Source: an uncultured Massilia sp. (GTDB lineage: Bacteria; Pseudomonadota; Gammaproteobacteria; Burkholderiales; Burkholderiaceae). Taken from it: 59,101 nucleotides of DNA. The position numbers and the translations under genes were made by a program. The stretch is from assembly GCA_946481275.1 (NCBI GenBank), contig CAMLMV010000039.1, positions 1-59,101 of the forward strand, given 5' to 3'. The notes beneath the pieces are model-generated. The model was not told where the DNA came from. It ran no database searches and was given only the letters and a program-made list of their open reading frames with translations. Every line of letters begins with the position of its first letter. Positions within the stretch are counted from its first letter, which is position 1. Of the stretch, positions 38,184 through 47,057 are shown in pieces.

Positions 38184-39338
38184 TCACGGCTTCGATTTGT
38201 AATTGCGCACGGCGTTCAGGCTCTCCGACAGGTCGGGCACGTCGATGGTGACGTTGTTGGCCTGCACCTGGCGCAGCAGGGCCTGCGCGGCCTGGGTCGA
38301 GCGTGCCTTCGTGTCGAAGTACTTCACGAGCATCTGCTGTGCGCTGTTCAGGTCGTCGCGGAACGTGCCTTCGTTGCGCGACAGCAGCGCCAGGCGCGCG
38401 TTCAGCAGGCGCAGCTTGAGGTTTTCGCGCACGAAATACGATTCGCTCGGCGACAGCATCAGCGCATCCGGATTGTCGACCGTGCGCACGCGGATCAATT
38501 GCCGGATGTCGTCCCACATCTCGTGGCTCCAGTTGCGCCACGTTTCCAGCATGCGCCGGCCCAGCGTCCGGTCGGCCGGCGCCGCGGCCGCGGCGGCGCC
38601 CGGAGGATTCACGCGCGACGGCGCGATCGGCTCGGCCGGCTTTTCGTCGGACAGCAGCGGCAGGGTGTCGATCAGCGAGATGACGTTGTCGAGGCGCAGC
38701 GCGATGCCGGCCTGGTCGACGGAAGGCAACGCCTTCAGCTTCTCGATGTCGCGCGCGATGGCGCGGCGGATCGTGATGAATTGCGGCTTGTCGGAGCGCG
38801 ACAGGGACCGGTCGGCGTTCTGCAGCGCGATCAGCGCGCCCTGCACGTTGCCGGCCAGTTGCAGCTGCTGGCTCGCGGTGGACAACACCTGCTCGATCTC
38901 GGACAGCGCCCAGTCGTCGCGGTTCTTCGAAATGTCCTGGTACATCTGCTCGAGCGCGGCCTGCTGGCTCTGCGCCTCGGTCTGGCGGCTTTCCAGGACG
39001 CCCACCTTGACCTGCAGGTCCTTGGCCGCTTCCTTGATGTCGCGGACGCTCTGGGCCGTCTCGGCGTTGGAGGCGTTGTCCTTCTGGAGCGTGCGCGCGA
39101 CGTCCTCGCGCAGCTTGTTGAAACGGCTGTGCGTGGAATACGTCTGGAGCGCGAGCAGGACGGCCAGCGCGAGGATGGCGACGTTCTGCGGCTTCTGCAG
39201 CAGCCCGGCAAGGCCCGAACCTTCGGGAACGCGGGGCTCGCCGGGGCCGCCCGCCGGCGCCGGCGTCACATAGCTTTCCGGCGGAACGACCGGACCGCCC
39301 ATGTTTGGTTTTTCTGGATTGTTGGGCAATTCGTTCAT
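38184..39338 (-). CDS. hemX: HemX-like membrane protein of the heme operon
   Basis: The 384-residue protein has a Pro-rich cytoplasmic N-terminus, one membrane helix (NVAILALAVLLALQTY, about residues 51-66), a coiled coil (about 70-135, FNKLREDVARTLQKDN onward) and a helical periplasmic domain (ALIALQNADRSL, RRAIARDIEKLKALPSVD). It matches the HemX family, which is often labelled uroporphyrinogen-III C-methyltransferase although it lacks the methyltransferase domain. The start overlaps the hemD stop by four bases. Function is unknown but tied to heme synthesis by position. Confidence 0.92.
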   Translation of the reverse strand: MNELPNNPEKPNMGGPVVPPESYVTPAPAGGPGEPRVPEGSGLAGLLQKPQNVAILALAVLLALQTYSTHSRFNKLREDVARTLQKDNASNAETAQSVRDIKEAAKDLQVKVGVLESRQTEAQSQQAALEQMYQDISKNRDDWALSEIEQVLSTASQQLQLAGNVQGALIALQNADRSLSRSDKPQFITIRRAIARDIEKLKALPSVDQAGIALRLDNVISLIDTLPLLSDEKPAEPIAPSRVNPPGAAAAAAPADRTLGRRMLETWRNWSHEMWDDIRQLIRVRTVDNPDALMLSPSESYFVRENLKLRLLNARLALLSRNEGTFRDDLNSAQQMLVKYFDTKARSTQAAQALLRQVQANNVTIDVPDLSESLNAVRNYKSKP

Positions 39339-40105
39339 GCTCGTGATTGTAACGCGGCAAGCAGCCGCTCGTCGCCGGACCCCGTGAGCGTCACAGCGGT
39401 AAAACCGAGTGCAGAGGCCGTTTCCGCGATGCGGGCATGCGGAACGATCAGGCGCTGCCGTTGCAGATTTGCCACACTTGCACCACCGTCAAGCTGCTCG
39501 ACGAGACCGGCCAGGCCCCGCAAGGCTTCCGAACTCGTGATTATCCAGTCGTTCGGGCCCGCCAGCAAGGCGCGTAACGACGCGGCCAGGTCCGGCGTCA
39601 GGGCGGGAACGGCACGGCGGTAGGCGGCCACGGTCTCGACGTCGATACCGGCCGCGCGCAAGGCCTCCGGCAACACTTCGCGGCCCGTCTCGCCGCGCAC
39701 GACGAGCACCTTGCGGCCCGCCAGCGCGGCCAGGTCGAGGGCCTGCAGCAGGTGTTCCGAATCGCTGCGGGCGGGGTCGAGCGGCAAATACACGCGGTAA
39801 GCGTCGCCGTCGATGCCGTGCCGGGCCAGCGCGGCCCTACTGCCCTCGCCCACGACGGCGAGCGCCACCTCGGGCGGCCATTGTTCGATCAAGGCGAACG
39901 CGGCATCGACGGCGTTCGGCGACACGAACGCGACCAGCGCATAGTCGCGCAGGCGGGCGAGCGCGGCGCGCAGCGGGGCGTCATCTAGCAGCGGAGAAAT
40001 TTCCAGCAATGGCAGGATCAGCGGTGTGCGGCCGAGTGCCGCCACCGCGCGGGCCAGCGGCTCGGCCTGCTGGCGCGGACGGGTGATGACGACCGCGTCA
40101 GGCAT
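39335..40105 (-). CDS. hemD: Uroporphyrinogen-III synthase
   Basis: HemD closes and inverts ring D of hydroxymethylbilane to give uroporphyrinogen III. The 256-residue product starts [20 protein letters not shown]. It shows the weakly conserved family marks [35 protein letters not shown] and [13 protein letters not shown]. The ATG at 40105 overlaps the end of hemC by eight bases. The longer frame to 40150 is rejected because it runs back inside hemC. Confidence 0.93.
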   Translation of the reverse strand: MPDAVVITRPRQQAEPLARAVAALGRTPLILPLLEISPLLDDAPLRAALARLRDYALVAFVSPNAVDAAFALIEQWPPEVALAVVGEGSRAALARHGIDGDAYRVYLPLDPARSDSEHLLQALDLAALAGRKVLVVRGETGREVLPEALRAAGIDVETVAAYRRAVPALTPDLAASLRALLAGPNDWIITSSEALRGLAGLVEQLDGGASVANLQRQRLIVPHARIAETASALGFTAVTLTGSGDERLLAALQSRA

Positions 40106-41090
40106 CGCCCGCGGCAGTCGCCTTGCACTCGGCCAGGATCCCGGCGGCATCCTGCGCGGCCAGCTTCTGCGCCACCTGCTCGCCCACGGCTTCCGGCAAC
40201 GCGGCCGGGCCGCTGGCGTCGGCGAAGGCGTTGCGGCGGCCGTCCGGCGTGGCGACCATGGCGCGCAGGTGCAGGGTGTCGCCGTCGACGGTCGCGTGCG
40301 CCGCCAGCGGGATCTGGCAGCTGCCGCCGAACACTTGCGAGACTTTACGCTCGGCCTGGACAGCCTGCGCGGTCGCCGTGTGGTTCAGCGGCGCCAGCAA
40401 GGCTTTTACATCGAAGCCTGCCGCGTTGCCGGACAGGATCTCGATCGCCATCGCGCCCTGGCCGGCGGCCGGCAGGCTCTCTTCCGGCTCCAGATAAGCG
40501 CGGATGCGGCGCGTGAGGCCCAGGCGCTTGAGGCCGGCCGCGGCAAGGATGATGGCGGCGTAGTCACCACGGTCGAGCTTGCCCAGGCGCGTGTCGAGGT
40601 TGCCGCGCAGCGGCTTGATCACGAGTTGCGGATAGCGCGCGGCGATCAGGGCCTGGCGGCGCAGGCTGCTCGTCCCGACGATGCTGCCGGCCGGCAACGC
40701 AGCCAGGCTGTCGAAATCGTTGGAGACGAAGGCGTCGCGCGGGTCTTCGCGCTCGAGGACGGCGGCCAGTTCAAAGCCTTCCGGCAACTCCATCGGCACG
40801 TCCTTGAGGGAGTGCACGGCCAGGTGGGCGCGGCCGTCGGCCATCGCCACTTCGAGCTCTTTCACGAACAGGCCCTTGCCGCCCACCTTCGACAGCGTCT
40901 TGTCGAGAATCTGGTCGCCGCGCGTGGTCATGCCGAGAATGTCGATCTGACACTGCGGATATAATGCTGCGAGCCGGTCGCGCACATGCGTGGCCTGCCA
41001 CATGGCCAGCCGGCTTTCGCGCGATGCGATAATCAGTTGCGCGGGAACGTGCTGCGTCGTGTCGTTGGAGTTCAAAACGGTTTCTTTCAC
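40098..41090 (-). CDS. hemC: Hydroxymethylbilane synthase (porphobilinogen deaminase)
   Basis: HemC polymerises four porphobilinogens on a covalently bound dipyrromethane. The 330-residue product has Asp97 in [10 protein letters not shown] (catalytic), the substrate-binding [12 protein letters not shown], and the cofactor-attaching Cys258 in [13 protein letters not shown]. The N-terminus is about 15 residues longer than in E. coli. It is the first gene of hemC-hemD-hemX-hemY, and all junctions are overlapping or close. It is divergent from ppc across 136 bp; a TAGAAT lies on the minus strand at 41112-41117 as a possible -10. Confidence 0.96.
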   Translation of the reverse strand: MKETVLNSNDTTQHVPAQLIIASRESRLAMWQATHVRDRLAALYPQCQIDILGMTTRGDQILDKTLSKVGGKGLFVKELEVAMADGRAHLAVHSLKDVPMELPEGFELAAVLEREDPRDAFVSNDFDSLAALPAGSIVGTSSLRRQALIAARYPQLVIKPLRGNLDTRLGKLDRGDYAAIILAAAGLKRLGLTRRIRAYLEPEESLPAAGQGAMAIEILSGNAAGFDVKALLAPLNHTATAQAVQAERKVSQVFGGSCQIPLAAHATVDGDTLHLRAMVATPDGRRNAFADASGPAALPEAVGEQVAQKLAAQDAAGILAECKATAAGDA

Positions 41091-41226
41091 TAGCCCATAC
41101 TGAGATCATAAATTCTAGCATGGGCCCACCCGCAGGCCATGGCGAACCGCCAGCGCGCCCCGCAGGAGCACTTTGTAATACCGATTTCGTTGTATCTGTA
41201 GTTTCAACAATTCAACCACGGTCGAT

Positions 41227-44037
41227 ATGGACAATCCTGCTGCACTCAACACCCAACCTCCCGGCAACGTCGACAAGGACGCGCCGCTGAAAGAAGACAT
41301 CCGCCTGCTCGGCCGCCTCCTCGGCGACGTGCTGCGCGACCAGGAAGGCGAAGCCGTGTTCGACGTCGTCGAAACGATCCGCCAGACCGCCGTGCGCTTC
41401 CGCCGCGAAGACGACCAGGAAGCCGGCACCGAACTCAAGACGCTGCTGTCGAAACTGTCGCGCGAAGAGACGAACTCCGTCGTGCGCGCCTTCTCGTATT
41501 TCTCGCACCTGGCCAACATCGCGGAAGACCAGCATCACATCCGCCGCCGCCGCGCCCACCTGCTGGCCGGCTCGAAGCCGCAGCCGTCCAGCGTCGCCTA
41601 CGCCCTCACCCGCCTGAAGGATGCCGGCGTCGCTCAGGGCACGGTCGAGGCTTTTCTGCGCGAGGCGCTGATCGCCCCAGTGCTGACGGCGCACCCGACC
41701 GAAGTCCAGCGCAAGTCGACCCTCGACGCCGAGCACGACATCGCGCGCCTGCTGGCCGAGCGCGACCTGCCGCTGACGCCGAAGGAGCGCGCGCGCAACC
41801 TGCAACTGCTGCAGGCCCGCATCGCGACCCTGTGGCAGACCCGCATGCTGCGCTACGAAAAACTGACGGTGGCGGACGAGATCGAAAACGCCCTGTCCTA
41901 CTACCGCACGACGTTCCTGCGCGAGCTGCCGGCCGTGTACGACGACGTCGAGGAAGAGATCGCGGCGCAATACGGTCGCGCTGCGGCCGGCCTCGACGAC
42001 GCGGCGTACATGCAGATGGGCAGCTGGATCGGCGGCGACCGCGACGGCAATCCGAACGTCAATGCCGCGACGATGCAGCGCGCGCTCGTGCGCCATTCCA
42101 CGACCATCTTCGATTTCTATCTCGACGAAGTGCACGCGCTGGGCGCGGAGCTGTCGCCGTCCACCCTGCTCGTGTCCGCGAGCCCCGCGCTGCTGGCGCT
42201 GGCCGACGCGTCGCCCGACCACTCCCCGCACCGCAGCGACGAGCCGTACCGCCGCGCGCTGATCGGCGTCTACGCCCGCCTCGCGTCGACGGCGCGCGAA
42301 CTGGGCGCCACCAACATCCTGCGCAAGGAAGTGGGCCATGCGGACGCGTACCGCGACGCATCCGAATTCCGCGCCGAGCTGCAGGTGCTCGTCGATTCGC
42401 TGAACGAGAACCACGGCGCCATCCTCGCCGTGCCGCGCCTGAACGGCCTCGTACGCGCGGCGCGCATCTTCGGCTTCCACCTCGCCTCGCTCGACATGCG
42501 CCAGAGTTCCGACGTGCACGAGAAAGTGCTGGCCGAGCTGTTTGCGCGCGCGGGCGTCGAAGCGGATTACGCGGCATTGGACGAAGACGCGAAGGTAAAG
42601 CTGCTGCTGGACGAACTGGCGCAGCCGCGCCTGCTGTACACGCCGTACGAAAGCTATTCGGACATCACGAATTCCGAACTGCAGATCCTGCGCACGGCGC
42701 GCGAGATCCGCAAGCGCTACGGCACGCGCGCGATCCGCAACTACATCATCTCGCACACGGAGACGGTGTCGGACCTGCTCGAAGTCCTGCTGCTGCAAAA
42801 GGAAACGGGGCTGTTCCGCCCGAGCGAGAAGAAGAGCGACGCGATGGTGATCCCGCTGTTCGAGACCATCCCCGACCTGCAGCGCGCCGCCGACATCATG
42901 GGCACGTGGATGGCGCTGCCGATCGTGGCGGACGTGATCGAGCACCAGGGCCGCCTGCAGGAAGTCATGCTGGGCTATTCGGACTCGAACAAGGACGGCG
43001 GTTTCATGACGTCGAACTGGGAGCTGTACCAGGCGGAGCTGAAACTGGTGAAGGTGTTCGCGGACGCGAACGTCAAGCTGCGCCTGTTCCACGGCCGCGG
43101 CGGCACGGTGGGCCGCGGCGGCGGTCCGAGCTACGACGCGATCCTCGCGCAGCCGCCGGGCACCGTGAACGGCCAGATCCGCCTGACGGAACAGGGCGAG
43201 ATCATCTCGTCGAAATTCAGCAATCCGGAAATCGGCCGCCGCAACCTGGAGCTGCTCGTCGCCGCGACGCTGGAAGCAGGCCTGATGCCGCACGACGCGG
43301 ACCGCGAACAGATCGAGCGCCTGTCCCGCTTCGAGCCCGTGATGGCCGAGCTGTCGCAGCGCGCGTACAAGGCGTACCGCAACCTCGTGTACGAGACCCC
43401 GGGCTTCACCGACTACTTCTTCGCCGCCACGCCGATCGCCGAGATCGCGGAACTGAACCTGGGCTCGCGCCCCGCGTCACGCAAGTCGACGCGCCGCATC
43501 GAAGACCTGCGCGCGATCCCGTGGGGCTTCTCGTGGGGCCAGTGCCGCCTGCTGCTGCCGGGCTGGTTCGGCTTCGGCGCGGCCGTCTCCGGCTGGCTGG
43601 CCGAAGGCGACCGCGAGGAACGCCTGGCGCTGCTGCGCGAGATGGGCCAGCACTGGCCGTTCTTCGCGACGCTGCTGTCGAACATGGACATGGTGCTGGC
43701 CAAGACCGACCTCGCGATCGCGTCGCGCTACGCGGAGCTGGTGCCGGACGCCGAACTGCGCGAGCGCATCTTCAAACGGATTTCGGCCGAGTATGCGGAG
43801 ACGCTGCGCTGCCTGGAACTCGTCACCGGGACGGATGAACGCCTCGTGAACAACCCGCTGCTGGCGCGGTCGATCCAGAACCGGTTTGCCTATCTCGATC
43901 CGTTGAACCACCTGCAGGTCGAGCTCATTCAGCGGCATCGGGCGCTGTCGGCCGAGCAGAAGGTCGACGAGCGGGTGCATCGCGGGATTCACCTGTCGAT
44001 CAACGGGGTGGCGGCGGGGTTGCGCAACACCGGCTGA
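41227..44037 (+). CDS. ppc: Phosphoenolpyruvate carboxylase
   Basis: The enzyme carboxylates PEP to oxaloacetate to refill the TCA cycle. The 936-residue length is normal. The catalytic motifs are VLTAHPTEVQRKS (His near residue 156), GSWIGGDRDGNPNV, MLGYSDSNKDGGF and the mobile glycine-rich loop FHGRGGTVGRGGGPS. The C-terminus ends LRNTG, as PEP carboxylases do. It is transcribed alone, ends at a strong terminator and is divergent from hemC. Confidence 0.97.
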   Translation: MDNPAALNTQPPGNVDKDAPLKEDIRLLGRLLGDVLRDQEGEAVFDVVETIRQTAVRFRREDDQEAGTELKTLLSKLSREETNSVVRAFSYFSHLANIAEDQHHIRRRRAHLLAGSKPQPSSVAYALTRLKDAGVAQGTVEAFLREALIAPVLTAHPTEVQRKSTLDAEHDIARLLAERDLPLTPKERARNLQLLQARIATLWQTRMLRYEKLTVADEIENALSYYRTTFLRELPAVYDDVEEEIAAQYGRAAAGLDDAAYMQMGSWIGGDRDGNPNVNAATMQRALVRHSTTIFDFYLDEVHALGAELSPSTLLVSASPALLALADASPDHSPHRSDEPYRRALIGVYARLASTARELGATNILRKEVGHADAYRDASEFRAELQVLVDSLNENHGAILAVPRLNGLVRAARIFGFHLASLDMRQSSDVHEKVLAELFARAGVEADYAALDEDAKVKLLLDELAQPRLLYTPYESYSDITNSELQILRTAREIRKRYGTRAIRNYIISHTETVSDLLEVLLLQKETGLFRPSEKKSDAMVIPLFETIPDLQRAADIMGTWMALPIVADVIEHQGRLQEVMLGYSDSNKDGGFMTSNWELYQAELKLVKVFADANVKLRLFHGRGGTVGRGGGPSYDAILAQPPGTVNGQIRLTEQGEIISSKFSNPEIGRRNLELLVAATLEAGLMPHDADREQIERLSRFEPVMAELSQRAYKAYRNLVYETPGFTDYFFAATPIAEIAELNLGSRPASRKSTRRIEDLRAIPWGFSWGQCRLLLPGWFGFGAAVSGWLAEGDREERLALLREMGQHWPFFATLLSNMDMVLAKTDLAIASRYAELVPDAELRERIFKRISAEYAETLRCLELVTGTDERLVNNPLLARSIQNRFAYLDPLNHLQVELIQRHRALSAEQKVDERVHRGIHLSINGVAAGLRNTG

Positions 44038-44059
44038 CGCTCCCTTTACCCCGTAACGA

Positions 44060-44091
44060 CAGGGCCCCGGCAACGGGGCCCTGTTTTTTTT
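44060..44091 (+). terminator. Intrinsic terminator of ppc
   Basis: CAGGGCCCCG (44060-44069) and CGGGGCCCTG (44074-44083) form a perfect 10-bp stem with a GCAA loop, followed directly by eight T. This is the best terminator in the window. The rest of the gap to vgrG (44092-44258) has a 6-bp inverted repeat TCAAGC/GCTTGA at 44162-44177 but no gene. Confidence 0.92.
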
Positions 44092-44258
44092 CAGCACTAC
44101 TCTCCAAGTTGTACGACGCGCTCTCCCGACGGTCGTCAGGTTGTGTTCGCTCAAATGTCACTCAAGCATGAGCTTGAATAATTACAAGGTTTCCCAGCGC
44201 AACGCTTGGGGATACCCACCGTGCACAGAGCGTGATGAACCTGGAAGGGGTACGACCG

Positions 44259-47057
44259 ATGGCAGATCCCGACATCGCAAGAACGTTCGCCGAAGTCCAA
44301 TATGTGCTGAGAGATCGGCACCGGCCGCTTCGTCTGCTTCTGGATGGGATGACCAAGGCCGGAAAGGAACCGCTCCTGCCGCAACGAATAATCGGCAGCG
44401 AAGCGATCTGTGGCGGATTCAATTTCCGGATGCTGTGTGTGTCCGAGAGCGCGACCCTGCCCCTCAAGACCTTCATCGGTGTGCCTGCCGAACTGCAAAT
44501 CGTCACCGACCGCGGCCAGCTACGCCGCATTTGCGGACTGGTCACCGAGGCCTCTTCGGGCCAAAGCGACGGCGGACTCGCCACATACCAGTTGACCATG
44601 CGAGACGCACTATCGGTGCTGGAACACAAGGTCAACACGAGGGTGTTCCAGGGCAAAAACGAACTGGACATCATTCAGATACTGGTCGGCGAATGGCATA
44701 AAAACATGACGGTCCTGGGAGCATCGTTTGATTTGGCAATCGATGCCAGCCTCTCCAATCGCCGGTTGCCGAAACGACAGTTCATCATGCAACACAATGA
44801 GTCGGATGCCGACTTCGTCCGTCGGCTGCTACAGAGACGGGGAATCGCCTGGTGCTTTCGCCCCGGGCTGATGACCGGCGCCGGCGTATCCGGAAGCGGG
44901 CGAACGGAATCAAGAATTGGGCATACCTTGATACTGTTCGAGGATTCGAGTCAACTCAACCAGAACGCCGCCGGGACGGTGCGGTTTCATCGTGACGATG
45001 CAACTGAGCAGCGCGACACCATCACCGGCTGGAGCGCGGTGCGTACGCTTCGTTCGGGAAATACGTCCTTATTCAGCTGGGATTACCTTCAGCCCGGCAA
45101 TACGATGTTCATGACGGCACAGGTGCCGGCGCAAGCTGATCAGGGCGAGCAAGGCAACCAGCTGGCGGCGGGACTGGACGAATACCAGTGCACAGCCCCG
45201 CATATCGGGGACAGCCCGCGCGATCTGTCTGAGCTGAACGATACGCAGATGGCTTACCACGAGTACGCTGCAAAATGGTTCAAAGGTGAAGGCAGTGTTC
45301 GCGACCTGGCAGTTGGCGAGTGGTTCAGTCTTAAAGGTCATCCTGAAATCGACACCCATCCCGACAGCGAGCGGCAGTTCGTCGTGACGTCACAGCATAT
45401 CGTTGCGGAGAACAACCTACCGGTGGAAATTGGCGCACGTGTGGAGCGGCTCTTCGAACGCAGCGGCTGGGCTCGCGACACGACTGCGCTGCAGCGGAGC
45501 GACGAAAACCAGAAGCTGCGCTACAAGACAAGCTTCACGTGTGTTCGTAGAAGCGTCCGCATCGTGCCACCTTGCCCCGTCCTGCCCCGCCCGCAACTGC
45601 AGTCGGCAATTGTCGTCGGACCGGAAAACGAAATTGTGTGGTGCGACTCGCTGGGCCGTGTCAAAGTCCGCTTTCTTGCCGCACGTCCGGAAGATCATGC
45701 GCATGCAGCGGGCGCGGGCAGTTCCGATTCGGATCGCGACTCGGCTTGGGTACGTGTCGCGTTCAGCTGGGCCGGTAATGGTCCCGGAGCCCGCCTCCTG
45801 CCCCCTGTCGGAACCGAAGTGCTGATCGATTTTGCTGGCCGCGATCCCGATAAGCCCGTCATCATCGGCCAGGTGTACAACGGTAATTCGCCGCCGCCCG
45901 TGTTCGTTGGAGAGGACGCGTTGCCCGGTACCCGCTACCAGTCCGGCCTGCGCAGCCGGGAGATTCGCGGCCGACGCGGGAACCAGCTTCGGCTGGACGA
46001 TACGACCGGCCAGATCAGTGCGCAGTTGGCCAGCGACCACGGTAAAACGGAGCTGAACCTTGGCTATCTCACTGAGCCGCGTCGGGAGGGTGGCGCACGC
46101 CCACGCGGAGACGGTGCCGAGTTACGCACCGACGAAGCGATCGCTTTACGCGCCGCGCGCGGTATCTTGCTGAGTACCTGGAAACTGCTCGACGGCTCGG
46201 GCAGTAAGGCTCCGCAACTTGCACGCAACGAATACCTCGACCTGCTGCGCGAATGCGGAGAACTGTGCACTTCACTCGGTAACTACGCAGCTGAGCACAA
46301 TGGCATGGCGATCGATGCCAAGGAACAGGAAGCACTGCGTGCACGGTTCAAGAACTGGGAGGACGGAAGCAACACCGCGCCCGACGCCGCCGAGCCAAGA
46401 GAACCAGTCGTTGCGGTGACCTCGCCGGCCGGGATCGGCTTCGCCAGTTCCAAGGCCATCGTCAGCTACTCGGCCAGCAACGTCGACACCACTGCGCAAC
46501 AGCATCTGCAACTCACGGCGGGCCAGCGTTTTGCAGTCAATGCCGGCAATGGCATCTCGCTCTTTGCCCGCGGCGGCGGACTCAGTGCGATCGCGCACGT
46601 CGGAAAAATGCTGGTGCAAAGCCAGCATGACGACATCGCTGTCAACTCGGCCAAGGACATTCAGGTGACCGCCAGCGAAGGCTCGATCACGGTATCGGCC
46701 AAGACCATCCTCCTGGTTGCACAGGACGGCTCATTCCTCAAGCTCGGGGAAGGATCTCCGGTCCTCGGGAGCAAGGAGGCCCTCGAGTTCCACGCACCCG
46801 ATTTCATTTGGGATGGCGCCGAGACGATGAGTGCACAACTCCCTGCCTTCAAAAAGGACGGGACGGATCTCAAGTTCGAACCCCGGCTCTACCCCAATCT
46901 CGACGGTGGCGTGCCGGCGGCCGGATTGGTCTACAAGATCGAATCTGCGGCCGGCGGCGGCGCGGGCCAAACCGACGCGCAAGGGACGACCTCGACCTTG
47001 AAACACGACCAAATGCACGTTGCGAGCATTGAACTCAAGGAGGAAGACCAGCCATGA
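44259..47057 (+). CDS. vgrG: Type VI secretion tip protein VgrG (with DUF2345 domain)
   Basis: VgrG trimers form the puncturing tip of the type VI secretion needle and carry effectors. The protein of about 932 residues has the gp27-like N-terminus with the VgrG marker NESDADFVRRLLQRRGIAWCF (about residues 180-200), and an OB/gp5 region with RVKVRF and PPVGTEVLIDF...DPDKPVIIGQVYN. A DUF2345 beta-helix follows (about 710-870: VTSPAGIGFASSKAIVSYS, TLLVAQDGSFLKLGEGS style). It ends with a tail that probably recruits the next gene product. The ATG at 44259 has GGAAGGGG eight bases upstream; GTG/ATG at 44232-44235 are alternatives. No T6SS structural genes are nearby, so this is an orphan VgrG module. 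Confidence 0.93.
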   Translation: MADPDIARTFAEVQYVLRDRHRPLRLLLDGMTKAGKEPLLPQRIIGSEAICGGFNFRMLCVSESATLPLKTFIGVPAELQIVTDRGQLRRICGLVTEASSGQSDGGLATYQLTMRDALSVLEHKVNTRVFQGKNELDIIQILVGEWHKNMTVLGASFDLAIDASLSNRRLPKRQFIMQHNESDADFVRRLLQRRGIAWCFRPGLMTGAGVSGSGRTESRIGHTLILFEDSSQLNQNAAGTVRFHRDDATEQRDTITGWSAVRTLRSGNTSLFSWDYLQPGNTMFMTAQVPAQADQGEQGNQLAAGLDEYQCTAPHIGDSPRDLSELNDTQMAYHEYAAKWFKGEGSVRDLAVGEWFSLKGHPEIDTHPDSERQFVVTSQHIVAENNLPVEIGARVERLFERSGWARDTTALQRSDENQKLRYKTSFTCVRRSVRIVPPCPVLPRPQLQSAIVVGPENEIVWCDSLGRVKVRFLAARPEDHAHAAGAGSSDSDRDSAWVRVAFSWAGNGPGARLLPPVGTEVLIDFAGRDPDKPVIIGQVYNGNSPPPVFVGEDALPGTRYQSGLRSREIRGRRGNQLRLDDTTGQISAQLASDHGKTELNLGYLTEPRREGGARPRGDGAELRTDEAIALRAARGILLSTWKLLDGSGSKAPQLARNEYLDLLRECGELCTSLGNYAAEHNGMAIDAKEQEALRARFKNWEDGSNTAPDAAEPREPVVAVTSPAGIGFASSKAIVSYSASNVDTTAQQHLQLTAGQRFAVNAGNGISLFARGGGLSAIAHVGKMLVQSQHDDIAVNSAKDIQVTASEGSITVSAKTILLVAQDGSFLKLGEGSPVLGSKEALEFHAPDFIWDGAETMSAQLPAFKKDGTDLKFEPRLYPNLDGGVPAAGLVYKIESAAGGGAGQTDAQGTTSTLKHDQMHVASIELKEEDQP

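Noticed and set aside
38184..39338. HemX as a working uroporphyrinogen-III methyltransferase
   Set aside because: The protein has a membrane helix, coiled coil and helical domain but no visible SAM-binding methyltransferase motifs; the common label is misleading.
44162..44177. TCAAGC-ATGA-GCTTGA inverted repeat upstream of vgrG as an attachment site
   Set aside because: Only 6-bp arms, no partner copy seen at the other end of the module, and no integrase nearby.
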